Positions 25,341 to 36,300 of a DNA stretch of 64,000 nt are shown piece after piece. Numbering within the stretch: position 1 is the first letter of the stretch; each line of letters starts with the position of its first letter. Under the pieces are notes generated by a model that was not told the origin of the DNA, did not search any database, and saw nothing but the letters and a program-made list of their open reading frames with translations. The stretch is from assembly GCF_963169125.1 (NCBI RefSeq), contig NC_084793.1:213616652-213680651 (forward strand). The letters run 5' to 3'. Source of the stretch: Humulus lupulus. Its lineage: Eukaryota; Streptophyta; Magnoliopsida; Rosales; Cannabaceae. A program made the translations under genes and the position numbers.

Positions 25341-25683
25341 AAAGTGGTTGAAAAGTTGGTGACTGAGAGGCTCTTGTAGGAGGTTGCGTTGGAAAGAGGT
25401 GGTGGTGTTCAAGGTTCAGTCTTTACCAAATTTTTTCAACTAGGGTTTAAGAAAATTGATTAGAGTGGGTAGGTGGAAAATGAAAGAGAGGAAAAGAAAT
25501 TGTACTGCATATAAGAGAGAAAAAGAATATAACACATTTCATTTACCGCTTTTTCTTTTTTCAGTTGCCGCATTTTTAATTTAATTTTACTTTCTTTAGC
25601 ACATTTATTTTATATATATTATAATACTTTTTCAATAGTCTTATAATGATGTGTTACAGAAAGCAGTCTTTGTTGTGGTGTTA

Positions 25684-25955
25684 AATTCATTAAGAAACTT
25701 TGTTGTTCAGTTCCCTAACTATTTGGATCTAGGAGTGACTTGCCCTTGCTATCTATCTATAAAATTGATCCTGCTAACCCAAATTTGCTAAGAAATCATA
25801 TTGAAACAATCAAATTCATCAATAGAAACCTTTCTAGCAATTTTTGATAGAAAGGTTATAGTATCCTTATTATATGGTTCCTTCATCACTATGTGGAAGA
25901 GAGAGACTAATTGTGTAGGATAGAAGTACAAGGCTCATGATGCAAACCATGGAGC
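25684..25955 (-). pseudogene. upstream part of the LINE/RVT_3 remnant, cut by CACTA and copia
   Basis: On the minus strand a degenerate frame contains QIWVSRINFID, resembling the (W)xxWxxRNxxxF segment before the RNase H domain of plant LINEs. It leads into the CACTA target duplication and resumes at 11932 with GSQQQKN and RWIPHPQG in the same frame. It ends at 25955 where the copia LTR begins. Assignment rests on this frame continuity and weak motif similarity. Confidence 0.5.
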
Positions 25956-27119
25956 TGTTGGGGTTTTATGCCCTAATTAAAACCCAATTTCTTTGTAATA
26001 TCATTTATTATCAATAAAAGAATTGAAATCATTTTTTGACTTGGTCAATCACTTTGCTCACATGTTTTATTTTCATAATTATTTGTTTAATATAAACATC
26101 TATTAAATCCCGAGCATATAACTAATCATATTTATAGTCACGTAATCACATTTGAATATAAATATGATTATATGTTCAAATAAGTTACTCCGAAGATTAG
26201 TCAGTGCACAGGATTTACATTGACTTGCCAATCTACAATATGATCTACTTACACATTGCAGTGTTATGTTCTTTTCAGAACATTAGCAAAGTAGATAAGA
26301 TCGGGTGTATTTGTTTCATCAGACTGGACCGATATTGACAATAGATAGGATAAGTAAATGTACCGTTATTATCTATTCTAGTCATATCGTATAGTTGACC
26401 ATAGGCCGATTCAATCTCAATTCTAATTGGTTAGTATTCTAACTGATTGTATTATTTTAGTTATTTGACTTGTTTGTTACCAGCTTACCCTACGGACTAG
26501 CTCATACTTACATCTTGGGAACTCGGTAGTATAATTGAGTGGGAGTGTTAATCATAGATATGAACATCTATAGCTTTCGATGAGGAAGTGAAACGATGGT
26601 TTCCTTTTAGTTTGGTTCAAGGTGTTAAATGATAGATATCTCATATAAGTAATAAATATTAGTTTACTGAAATATCATTTATAAGGAACTAAATGTTTTA
26701 AGGATAAAATAAAATGATGGGTAAAACAATATTTTAGTCCTATCTCATTGTATACCGTCTATAGAGGATTGAGTGATATTATGGTTGTAACAATGGATAA
26801 TTAATAGCGTATCTATATTTCTTTTAGAGCGTTTTATGAATTCAAGGATGCAATTCTGAGTCTTTAGTGGAGTCACGAGGAATTAATAAGTTAGTAAATT
26901 TATTTGTTAGATTTATGATAACTGTTGACGGTGAGAACTCGTCAACTAAGTTAAGTTAGAAAAATTGCAACGTAGAGATTATCAAAAGAAAGGCTTTAGA
27001 AATCTAAGTAGAAACTCCAAGAATAATCGCAGAAGAAAAATAGTGAAATCCGTTTGTATTGATTATGGTGCAATGCTACAGTAATTTTTCCAACCCCTTT
27101 CAATGTTGAAGAGGGGATC

Positions 27120-27128
27120 CCTTTATAG
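27120..27128 (-). promoter_or_regulatory. TATA box of element B 3' LTR
   Basis: Minus strand CTATAAAGG in a GC-balanced context, about 200 bases before the LTR end. The same box is at about 38447-38455 in the 5' LTR, where it would drive the genomic transcript. Confidence 0.65.
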
Positions 27129-27174
27129 GGGGCTCTAATGGCCCCAGATACATGGTGGTCCAGGGGACCAGATG

Positions 27175-27471
27175 GTACATGAGTACCCCAGCAGGAGAGT
27201 AGCTTCAGAGGTAGTGGTGTCGACTCCCGTACATGATCGGGGTTGGTGGGAGCACTTCCCTTTTGGTACCTGATCGTACCTCCACTACTTCCCCAGTACA
27301 GGTGTCAGAAGAAGTCGTACCAGATGTAGCGGTGCAGGTGGTTGCGGTGTCGATCTTGACACATGGTTACCAACGTACAGGCAGTGCCTTTGCCATTGGT
27401 ACAAACTTGTACCACCTACACCTATCTAGTACGGTCCCCAGAATCACGTTCTTGCACTCCCCCTGTCGTAC
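27175..27471. promoter_or_regulatory. cluster of twelve GTAC sites upstream of the TATA box in element B LTR
   Basis: GTAC occurs at 27175, 27183, 27229, 27266, 27276, 27296, 27317, 27375, 27399, 27409, 27429 and 27468, twelve times in 297 bases, where about one is expected. The other LTR keeps ten; two have changed by transitions. GTAC is the core recognised by plant SBP/SPL proteins, also used in copper-response elements. The position, just upstream of the minus-strand TATA box, fits a promoter role, which is inference. Confidence 0.6.
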
Positions 27472-27749
27472 GACCCACTCCCATACACATGCTTCCTATT
27501 TGGAGGTCTCTCTCGTGTGCTCAAGATATGCCATTGCTCTAACCTCCTATCACTTCGCGAAATATAAGTGCACTTGTAGCCTTGAGTATGCTAAGCAGAG
27601 GGGGGTTGTACCTTGCTGGTGACAACTTCCTAAGAAAGGAAAGAAGGGCCTCCTCAGCGGGCCTATGCTTGTGTTGGAGCGGGGACACAGCTAAGGCGAG
27701 GCGAGGCCTCATGGAAGGCCACACGGAGGAGCCTCACTGAAAGTCTTGC

Positions 27750-27905
27750 GGATGGCCTCGCGGGCGTTCGAGCGCGAGATGCGAGGCTGCCCGGCACGCG
27801 AGAGCGAGGGCGCGAGGCGCGGGGCACGCACGGGCGCGAGGGCGCGAGGCCGCACGGGCATGAGGCCGCACGGGCGCGCAGGCGCGAGGCATGGGGTGCG
27901 CGGGG
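27750..27905. repeat. GC-rich degenerate tandem (GCGCGAGGC / CGCACGGGC) in element B 3' LTR
   Basis: Repeated GGGCGCGAGG, GGCGCGAGGC and CCGCACGGGC units; about 116 bases of this are absent from the 5' LTR near 39085. Open frames here on both strands are a by-product of the GC-rich repeat. Confidence 0.85.
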
Positions 27906-28162
27906 CCTGGCCTCGTGAAGGACCGTTCATGCGAGGCGCCTTGGGGCGTCGAGGGGGTCCACGAGGTGCTTGCCTCTTTGTGGCACAGACCCATGCATGC
28001 GAGGCGATGGTGTGGTGGCCTCGCGAGGAGGTGGTGACCCGAGGGCCTCGTAGAGGCATATGCATAGAAGGGTCTCGCATGGTACATGTGTGTACTTAGG
28101 CGTTTCTGGGACCTTAGCACGTATTTCGGGCCTGTCACAACGTGGACATTTGAGCATCCACA

Positions 28163-28176
28163 CTTTCCCCCCAGTC
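28163..28176 (-). other. polypurine tract of element B
   Basis: Minus strand ACTGGGGGGAAAG directly before the 3' LTR start TGTGGATGC. It primes plus-strand DNA synthesis and confirms the LTR boundary. Confidence 0.85.
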
Positions 28177-28750
28177 TAGGAGAGGACCTTTAGGTGTTTT
28201 TGTAGACTCTTCTCTTTAATTCTTATAAATAGGCCCTCATGCCAAGTATATTAGTTACACTCAATCTTCTTAGCTTAGTGGTATTTAGACATTTGCTCCT
28301 TTCGAGAGGTAAGGGGTTCAATCCCCCACAACCTCACTTTTATTATAGTTTCCTCCTTTTATATATATATATATATTTGGGATAATCTTTGGTATGTCTA
28401 TACCCCTTAATATATTTGGAGGCTAACACATCTTTTCTGTTTATTTTTGCAGACGCGTACTTTCGACCATTTAGCTCTTTTTGACCGTGACGGTACTTTT
28501 GGGCCTCAACCTCCTTTTGACCACGACAGCGTCTAATTTTTATAGCTTGAGGTATATTATCTTTTTCCCTTGTTTTCATTGGGTCAATATTAGCACCACT
28601 CGGAATGGGGTACGTTGGCCTGAGCCTGTCATGAGTTAGTTTTAAGGCATGCCCCTTTATTTATACCCTGTAGTGGATCATTTAGGGCGTTTGCATCTAG
28701 AGGTTTTAAGCCCATTCCTTTGTGTTTTGTAGCAATCCTCTCATTTATAC
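28177..28750. other. spacer between 3' LTR and antisense ORF of element B
   Basis: No coding signal in the element's own sense. On the plus strand this would be the 5' untranslated/promoter region of the antisense ORF; there is a TATATATATATAT run at about 28362-28375 and TATA-like TTATAAATAGG at about 28224-28234. Confidence 0.5.
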
Positions 28751-31227
28751 GTGAACCCCTTTTTGCTTTCGGGACGAGGTCTCATGGCCAGTGACGGTCC
28801 GTTCGGCATACCTCCGGGGGCTGAGTTTGTTGACTTGTCTTCAGACTCAGAGTCCCTTGAGGAAACCCCTTACCAAGACTATGACTCCTTAAGGCAGGCC
28901 CGTATCCATCATCTTGAGCACATGGCTGAACTTAGGCATAAAATTTGGGTGGTGGAGAGTGAAATTGACTCGGTGTTGAGAGGAGACGGAGTACCTTCCC
29001 CCCTGACCTTAGTGACCATGTAGCGAGCCTTAGGGTGACCCTTTTAGATTTGCAGGGGGAGTTGGAGTTTATGGAGGGACATCTTCCACCTGAGCCCTCC
29101 AGCCCATCCCCGCCTGATGACTGTCATGGGGCCGCTTCTGCTTCTCTTCAGCCCTTAGTTTCGATCTTTCCTAGCATAGCGCTTCCGCAGCCGGAGCCCC
29201 GGGGGAAAACTCTTGCTAGGAAGAGAAAATGGAGGGTCAAGTGTTCTGTCTCTTCCTCACCTTTTTCTTTTGGTTTTGCAGATATGCCGAGGGCACGACG
29301 ACAGGTATCCACCAATGAACCGGACGATGCTCCTTTAATGGCATCCACCCTGGTGTCACATGTGTCAGAAAATAAACTGAGGGAAATTGTGAAGCATTAC
29401 CGCGTTCCTCCGGAGAACACTTTATACACTCCTTTGGAGACATGCCGGGCTGACTACCCTAGTCCCGGCTTCATGGCCCTTAGTGAGCACATCCTGAAGG
29501 CGGGTGGTACCATCCCGTTACACCCGTTCTTCGTTGCGGTCCTCAACTACTTTGACCTTGCTCCACTTCAGCTGGCACCCAATAGTTGGCTGACCTTGAG
29601 CTGCCTTTTTATTGCGTTTGCGGAACTTGTGAAACATGCTCCTACGGCGCTAGAGGTGCATTTCCTATACAATCTCATGCCCTCTCCCAAATCCAAGGGC
29701 TTCTATTACCTGCAAAAAGCCAATAACGAGGTCCCTTTGATAGAGGGCTTAGTGTCCAACCTGGGGTCCTGGAAGTAGGAATTTTTCTTCGTGAAGGGCC
29801 CCCTCTCTGTTCACGAACACTTCCGTGCCACTCCCAGGAAGTACCCTAAGCCACATTTTCTCTCTTTTTTTTTTGTAATTTATTGTTTCATGACTTATGT
29901 TTGTGTTGACCATGGTGTGGATTATGCAGAGAAATTTTCCGAATCTGTAGTTGTTAGGTTGGAAGCGAAAGCTGTGAGGAAGCTTATGAACGCTGACCCT
30001 GCTATGAAAAAGGCTGCGTACCTATTCACCGTGGAAAATCTGAATCTCCACAAGCTGTCCCTAGTCTTAGATCCCAGGCTGCTGTGGACCATCCTTGGGT
30101 CCAAGAAGATGAAGGCAGCATCGGCTGAGCCTTGCCCAGATGAAGGTGGGGCTGAGGATGTGCCGGAGGAAGCCTCCCTTGAATGCGGGGGACCTCACCA
30201 GCTGTCCTCGACTCCTGGGGGATGCCTTCCTTTTGTCTCTTTCGACCAGGACATAGCCTCCCAATCCCAAGACCAGCATGCCATTCCGGGGCATTTTGTT
30301 TGCCCCGACCCCGAGGACTATGACGCTTTCACTCAGGCTCCCCTCGACCCTTGTCCATCGGGGGCTTACTTTGCCAATCTTCCCGCACCCTCTTCTGATC
30401 TACCGGGGCCTCACTTTTCCAATTTTCCTGCACCCCTTCTCGTTTCGGCGAGCGGGTCATCTGTCCTCACCCAGCCAGGTGCCCCTGGCCTGGATAGGGC
30501 ACCCTGGGTGAATCGCATGGTGACCTCTTATGGGCGGCAGTACGTCCAAATCACCTCAGACCTCCCCGAATCTGACTGGAACGGTCTTGGGAGTTTTGCC
30601 CTGTCGGACCTTGGGGAGACCTTGACGCGCACTACTGCTTGGGTGAGTTCATGCATCTTGTGTCGGTCTTGTTATTATTACGATTTTTTTTTGTTACTTA
30701 TCATTGTTGTTGTTATCTTTCTTGTGTAGGCTTATACTGTGGCTCAGCGGTTTGCCGACTCGGCTAATAATCTCTCCGCGTCAAGTACTGAGAGGGACCT
30801 TCTCACGGCTCGGGTCCAGGAGCTCGAGAGAGAGCTTGATGAAACCCGGACTAAGCTAAAAAGGGTTCGGACCAAACTTTATGTCTCGTCAAAAAGGAAG
30901 CAGAAGGTGGTTGCCAAAGCCACGATGCTGCAGGACAAAGTTACCAACCTAGAGGGTGAACTCCAGGGGGCCAAGGCTATTGTGGTTGCGTCACAGGAGA
31001 GAGTCGTTTCTTTAGAGGCCAAACTCGAGGTTGCTAGGGCCGATGTAGCCGCGTCGCAGGAGAGAGTCGCTTCCTTAGAGGCAGATAAGACAACTATTGA
31101 GTACAGGTCCATAGAGCGCGCCCTTTACGGTGTGTGGAGGCAGGATCCCAACTTTGATTTTTCTTCTTTTGGCGAGCATGCCGTTGCTCGAGCGGCTGGG
31201 TGGAGCGCCCGTGGCAGGAGGCGCTGA
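28751..31227 (+). CDS. antisense ORF of element B: putative gypsy-type transposon protein (Transposase_28-like) with coiled coil
   Basis: This plus-strand gene lies between integrase and 3' LTR, opposite to gag-pol. The 29035-31227 part is in one frame with a TAG at 29776-29778 and a spliceable intron at 30643-30729 (GTGAGT to TTGTGTAG, phase 0). Another acceptor, TTTTGCAG, precedes ATGCCGAGG at 29284. The region with IPLHPFFVAVLNYFDLAPLQ and later FFFVKGP resembles the family annotated as putative gypsy type transposon. The C-terminal part (about 30750-31120) is a coiled coil with two SQERVxSLEA repeats. Antisense ORFs are known in Tat-lineage elements; the function is not established. The TAG makes this copy defective. 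Confidence 0.72.
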
Positions 31228-32312
31228 AGTTGTTATTCCATAACTTCTGTCAGCTAGCCCGCTGTGGGTATATGCTCATTTTGAGCCTTTGTAATATCAT
31301 TATTATTACTTTTTTCTTGTAAATCTTGCCATGTTACCAAGACTCCTTTTTTAATATATACATGTGTGGTTATTTATCTCTTATCCCTCTGTGTTTGAGG
31401 TCTTTTTGAGCCTGGATGATGGGGTTTGGTAGGTTCCCCTCTTTTATTTATCAGGCTAGAGGTCCTTTGGAGCCCATGTGAAAGGGTTCAATGGGTCCTT
31501 TTTTGGTGCCCCTTGACTATTTCTATAAGGATATTTTGACCCCTTGGGTTCTAGCTATCCTTTTATATATTTTTGCGCGCGCTTATTATTTTTTGCGAGA
31601 AGCGTCCTTCTCGTCATTATTCATAGTACTATTTTTGCAAGGGTCTCTTTTAGGATCCTTTCTGGCTAGACGGCTTGGTGGCCGCTCTAGGCTTATTGGT
31701 GGGTGCTCTCTCTAAGGTATTTCCTCTTGTGGGAGCATCTGCCTTTATTTGGAAGTGTGTTGTTGTTGTTTTTTTTTTTTGTAAGACCTTTTGGCCTCCT
31801 TGATGTTCATAAGGGTAGCTAATCCTTGTGAACCCAAGAGATGCCTTGCAAGGCCCTCTCCCTGTTTATAAGGGTTCATCACACACTCTTCTTTTTATAT
31901 AAATATATATAAGGACTTCGTTTAAGGCCTTGATATAAGGGGTCCTTTTTAGGATCCTCCTGCTAGAGGGTCCTTTTTAGGATCCTCCTGATGCATAGGG
32001 TAGGATCCTCCTGTTTGTTGTGTGCTTTGCCCTCACGGGCCACTATTCCCCCCCAAGTTTCTGGTGAAGTTTATTTCGGCAGGCACTTTGATTGATGCCC
32101 ACATAAAGTAGAAAAAATAGCGTGCGAAGATGTGACCAGTTTCATTCATAGAATTCAGGTTACAACCATACATATAAGACTTACATAAAAAAAACAAAAA
32201 CTTACACCTACTTGGGAGGTTATCTAAGTAACCTCTTTGATTTTTGTCTACCAAGCTAAGATAACATGCAACACGCTGAAAACCGATACTGCTTGCATTG
32301 GGTGCGGACGCC
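31228..32312. other. spacer between antisense ORF and integrase of element B
   Basis: T-rich non-coding sequence with short repeats such as AGGGTCCTTTTTAGGATCCT (two tandem copies near 31940-31990). It would hold the 3' ends of two converging transcripts. No gene recognised. Confidence 0.55.
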
Positions 32313-34231
32313 TCACTGGTAGTACTTCCTAAGGTGCTCTGCATTCCATGCTCGAGGTATGACGGTGTCATCCATGCACGCCAGCTTATAAGTGTTTGGG
32401 GGTATGCACTGAGTGACTTGGTAGGGCCCCTCCCAGTTTGCCCCTAGCATCCCCGCCCCTGGGTCTCGCATGTTGGGGAGTACCTTTCTCAGCACCAGGT
32501 CGCCAACTCTGAAAGTTCTCTCTCGCACCCTCGAGTTGTAATACCTTGCTGCGCGCTGCTGGTATACCGCCATTCTCTTTTGTGCATTTTTCCTTTTTTC
32601 TTCTAGCATGTCCAAGCTCTCAGCCAGAGCTACGCGGTTAGCCTTGTCCCCATACGCCTGTACTCTGAAGGAATTAACCCGTATCTCAACCGGGAGGACG
32701 GCCTCACATCCGTATGCTAAGGAGAATGGGGACTCTCCAGTGGTTGTGCGCGGGGTGGTTTTGTAGGCCCATAGCACATTTGGCAGCTCCTCCACCCAGG
32801 CTCCCTTCATCTTCTCTAGCTTGGTTTTCAAGTTCTTTTTAAGAACTCTGTTAATGGCCTCCACCTGCCCATTGGCCTGTGGGTGCACAACTGCTGAGAA
32901 ACTTCTCCTTATCCCTCTTCCCCTACAATATTCCTCGAAGGCTCCTCCCTCGAACTGGGTGCCGTTGTCGAAAATAATTTTGTAGGGCACTCCGTATCTA
33001 TAGACAATGAATTTGTTGATGAAAGAGGTGATATGCTTGGCCGTTATCTTCACGAGGGGTTCCGCTTCAACCCACTTGGTGATATAGTCCACAGCCACCA
33101 CCGCGTACTTCGTTCCTCCCCTACCCGGGGGAAAGGCGTCGATCAAGTCTATCCCACAGATAGCGAAGGGCCAGGGGCTGGTCATGCTAGTTAACTCATT
33201 TGGGGGCTTCCGAGTGTAGTTTGTGTGCCTCTGGCATTTGTCGCATTTCCTGGAAAAGTCATTTGCGTCTTTCTCCATGGAGGGCCAGTAGTACCCTTGT
33301 CTCATGGCCTTCCTGGCCGTGGAGGGTCCACTCTCATGGTTGCCACACTCACCCTCATGTATCTCATGCAGTACTTTCAGCACCTCCTCCTCCTCTACAC
33401 ATCGCAGAAGTGGCATCGAGAACCCTCTCTCATATAGAACCCCGTCTACCAAGGTGTACCTAGCAGCCTTATACACCAACCTTTGGGCCTCTTTCTTGTC
33501 CACAGGCAAAGTTCCTTCCTCCAGGTATCTCTTAATTGGTTCAGCCCACGACTCCTTTGGGACACTAACCATGTGTATGTCCGTGCTTACGATGCTGGGT
33601 CTAGGTAAGTATTCCACAGGTATCGACTCCAAGATATCCCCATCCTTAGTGGAAGCCAGTTTTGCGAGGGCATCGGCATGGGAATTCCCCTCTCTTGGGA
33701 TCTGCTCTATGATGTATTCCACCAATCGTCCCAGATAGCCCTTCACCCTTTCCAAGTATGCAGCCATCTTGGGACCTCTCGCCTGATATTCACCTTTCAC
33801 CTGGTACACCACCAATTGCGAGTCGCTAAAAATACAAAGGCATGTCACCTTTCGCTCCTGGGCTAATCGCAAGCCTGCCAGGAGCGCTTCATACTCTGCC
33901 TCGTTGTTGGAGGCCTCAAACCCAAACCAGATTGCACTGTACATCTCATGTCCTTCGGGTCCCGTCATCATGATACCTACTCCAGACCCTCCTTCATTGG
34001 ACGCCCCGTCCACATGCTGGCTCCATTCCTCTAGACCCCTTTGCTCTTTCTCTATGACTGACCACCCCCCTTCTTCACTTCCTCCTTCATTCGGCTGACT
34101 CGTGAACTCCACTATGAAGTTTGCCAGCACTTGTCCATTGATGGAAGCTCTCGGGGTATAAACGATATCGAATTGGCTCAACTCGATCGACCATTTCATC
34201 AGCCTTCCTGGGTCTCAGGTTTATGCAAGAC
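32313..34231 (-). pseudogene. pol: second RNase H and integrase of element B
   Basis: Minus-strand frame from about 34199 to 32313. It opens with the RNase H end segment MKWSIELSQFDIVY, then a second RNase H (VDGASNEGGSGVGI, SNNEAEYEALLAGL, FSDSQLVV, HADALAKLAS). The integrase has the HHCC finger (HEIHEG, then CDKCQRH), catalytic residues in GIDLID, FDNGTQF and NGQVEAINR, and the C-terminal WEGPYQV and HLRKYYQ. All three acidic catalytic residues are present, although SDNG has become FDNG. A stop at 34229-34231 and a 1-base shift near 34210 separate it from the upstream RT frame. Confidence 0.93.
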
Positions 34232-35919
34232 CTATCTCAAAGGACTATCAGTGAGAACTTTGATTGCATGAGCATGGAAGTAGGGTCTCAACTTCCTCGA
34301 AGCCACAACTAATGCATATGCCAACTTTTCAATTTCTAGGTAGCGATTCTCCGCATCCACCAACCGCTTGCTGATATAGTACACGGGTTGTTGATGTTTC
34401 TTCTCCCCTTTAACCAAGGCCGCGCTTATGGCATGTTCAGACACTGCCAAGTATAAGTATAGCTTTTCACCTTTTTCAGGTTTTGCCAACAGGGGTGGCT
34501 TCCCCAAGTGCTCCTTCAGCTAATAAATGCCTCTTCACATTCCTCATCCCAAGCGAACTTTTTGCTCCCTTTTAGGATGTTAAAGAAGGGGAGGCACTTG
34601 TCAGTTGACCTCAAAATAAATCTATTAAGGGCCGCTACCCTTCCCGTCAGGCATTGCACTTCCTTCTTGTTCTTGGGTGGGCTCCTTTCTATCAGGGCCT
34701 TTATCTTATCAGGATTAGCTTCGATGCCTCTGGAGTTGACCATGAAGCCCAGGAATTTCCCCGAGGATACACCGAAAGTGCACTTGATGAGATTCAACTT
34801 CATTCGATACTTCTTGAGTGTGTCAAACATCTCACCTAGGTCCTTGTTGAGTTTTGCGGTATTCTTGGTTTTCACCAGCATATCGTCAACATATACCTCC
34901 ATGTTTCTCCCTATCTGGTTGGCGAACATCTTATTGACCAACCTTTGATAGGTGGCACCCGCGTTCTTCAACCCGAAGGGCATCATCTTATAGCAGTAGA
35001 GTCCTTTATCCGTTATAAATGATGTATGCTCTTCATCAGCTGGGTTCATAGGAATCTGGTTGTATCCAGAGTAGGCATCCATGAAGCTAAGTAATTCATG
35101 CCCTGCCATCGCATCCACCAACTGATCTATTCTCGGGAGCGGGAAACTATCCTTAGGACAAGCTTTATTCAGGTTTGAGAAGTCGACGCAAGTCCTCCAT
35201 TTTCCATTCGGTTTTGGGGCTAGAACTGGATTTGACACCCATATAGGGTAAAATGACTCGCGGATAAACCCATTGGTCTTCAGCTTATCAACCTCTTCCT
35301 TTAAGGCTGCGTACCTCTCTCGGTCCAGCGCCCGCCTCTTCTGCCTAACGGGCCTCGCTTCAGGGGAGATATTCAAATGGTGGCACATAACACTGGGATC
35401 TATACCTACCATATCTTCATGACTCCACACGAATACATCCAGATTATCCTTCAAAAACCTTATCAACTCCTCCTTCACGTCGCTCTGCAGGCTTTTTCCT
35501 GCCTTCAGTTTTCTCAACGGTTCCTCCACTACTATAACCTCCTCTACTTCCTCCACAGGTTCTGCTCCTGACTCCTCCACGGTTCGGGGGTCTAGCTCCT
35601 GTGGGCCCCCCGCGGGCACATGTAGCGCCACGTGTATCACCATGGCCATTGGTTCCTGTGGTTTCACAGACGCACGGAGGGAGGTGTTGTAACACTCCCT
35701 CGCTTCTCTCTGTTCTCCTTTCATACTAGCTACTCCTCCTGGAGTTGGGAACTTGACGACCAAGTGATATATAGAATTTATGGCTTTCAATTCTCTTAGG
35801 GATGGTCTCCCCAATACCGCATTGAAAGCTAAAACATAATCTACCACGATGAAGTTAGCCATGACTGTAGTCTGCCGGGGTTGCTCCCCCATGGTGAGTG
35901 CCAACTCAATCATCCCTAG
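34232..35919 (-). pseudogene. pol: reverse transcriptase and first RNase H of element B
   Basis: Minus-strand frame from 35919 to 34516 carries RT with FPLPRIDQLVDAM, FMDAYSGYNQI and the catalytic VYVDDMLVKTK. A 1-base shift at about 34510 moves the frame; the RNase H connection (ISKRLVDAENRYLEIEKLAY) continues at 34507-34232. It is preceded in frame by a TGA at 35920-35922, beyond which the protease lies. RT and RNase H convert genomic RNA to DNA. Confidence 0.93.
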
Positions 35920-35922
35920 GGG

Positions 35923-36300
35923 TCACACCGAGTCCCCTGTGAATCCATATAGGGAAGATTGGCAGGGCTTCAGGTGACGAATGCCCAGTCCCATCTTTTC
36001 CAAGGCAGGGCGATACATGATATCCACTGAGCTTCCATTGTCCACCAGGACCCGATGCACACGCATATTGGCCAACTGAACTGCCAACACCAGTGGGTCG
36101 TTATGGGGAAAATGCACCCCCCCCCCCCCCCGTGCATCCTCCTCTGTGAATGTGATCGAGTCGTTTTCTCCCTTGAAGCTTTTCGGGGGTCGTTGCTCCA
36201 AACTCATGACACAGGGTGGCAGACTTCGCCTGGCTTCCCTAGCATACCTGTCTCGTCCCTTCCGAGAATCTCCCCTAAACCCTGAACCTCCGAAAATGGT
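35923..36300 (-). pseudogene. pol: aspartic protease of element B
   Basis: Minus strand, same frame as gag and RT. The active-site segment is VLVDNGSSVDIM, with FTEEDARG and FPHNDPLVL upstream. A C-run (minus G-run) at about 36118-36130 forms a poly-Gly insertion. In-frame TGA codons at 36298-36300 and 35920-35922 bound it; both could derive from CGA by C-to-T change. Confidence 0.88.

Larger units (their letters stand above)
11936..25680. mobile_element. gene-capturing CACTA (En/Spm) DNA transposon, 13.7 kb
   Basis: The left end is CACTACAAGAAAAATGC; the right end read backwards is CACCACAACAAAGACTGC, a mutated CACTA terminus. A 3-bp target duplication TTA flanks it (11933-11935 and 25681-25683), as expected for CACTA elements. 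Subterminal TGTGTTAT/ATAACACA motifs are dense at the left and present at the right. Removing the later solo LTR leaves about 9.9 kb. I find no TNPA or TNPD transposase; the recognisable content is captured host exons with splice sites: MTP8-like (minus), transaldolase (minus) and PNPase (plus). It is therefore a non-autonomous, Pack-type CACTA. Confidence 0.88.
26923..28162 (-). repeat. 3' LTR of element B (1240 bp)
   Basis: Plus-strand ends are TGTTGACGGTGAG and GAGCATCCACA. In transcription sense it has a GTAC-rich stretch (27471-27175), a TATA box (CTATAAAGG, complement of about 27120-27128), then about 200 bases of R/U5. It is 116 bases longer than its partner because of extra GC-rich sequence at about 27750-27905. 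Confidence 0.93.

Noticed and set aside
27233..27622. 129-codon plus-strand frame in the 3' LTR of element B, with a near-identical frame at 38559-38948
   Set aside because: Both copies are LTR duplicates, so similarity is not evidence of coding. It runs across U3 antisense to the element and shows no domain.
27709..28163. Several long overlapping frames on both strands, rich in Arg, Pro and Ala
   Set aside because: They come from the GC-rich repeat in the LTR, where stop codons are rare. No family features.
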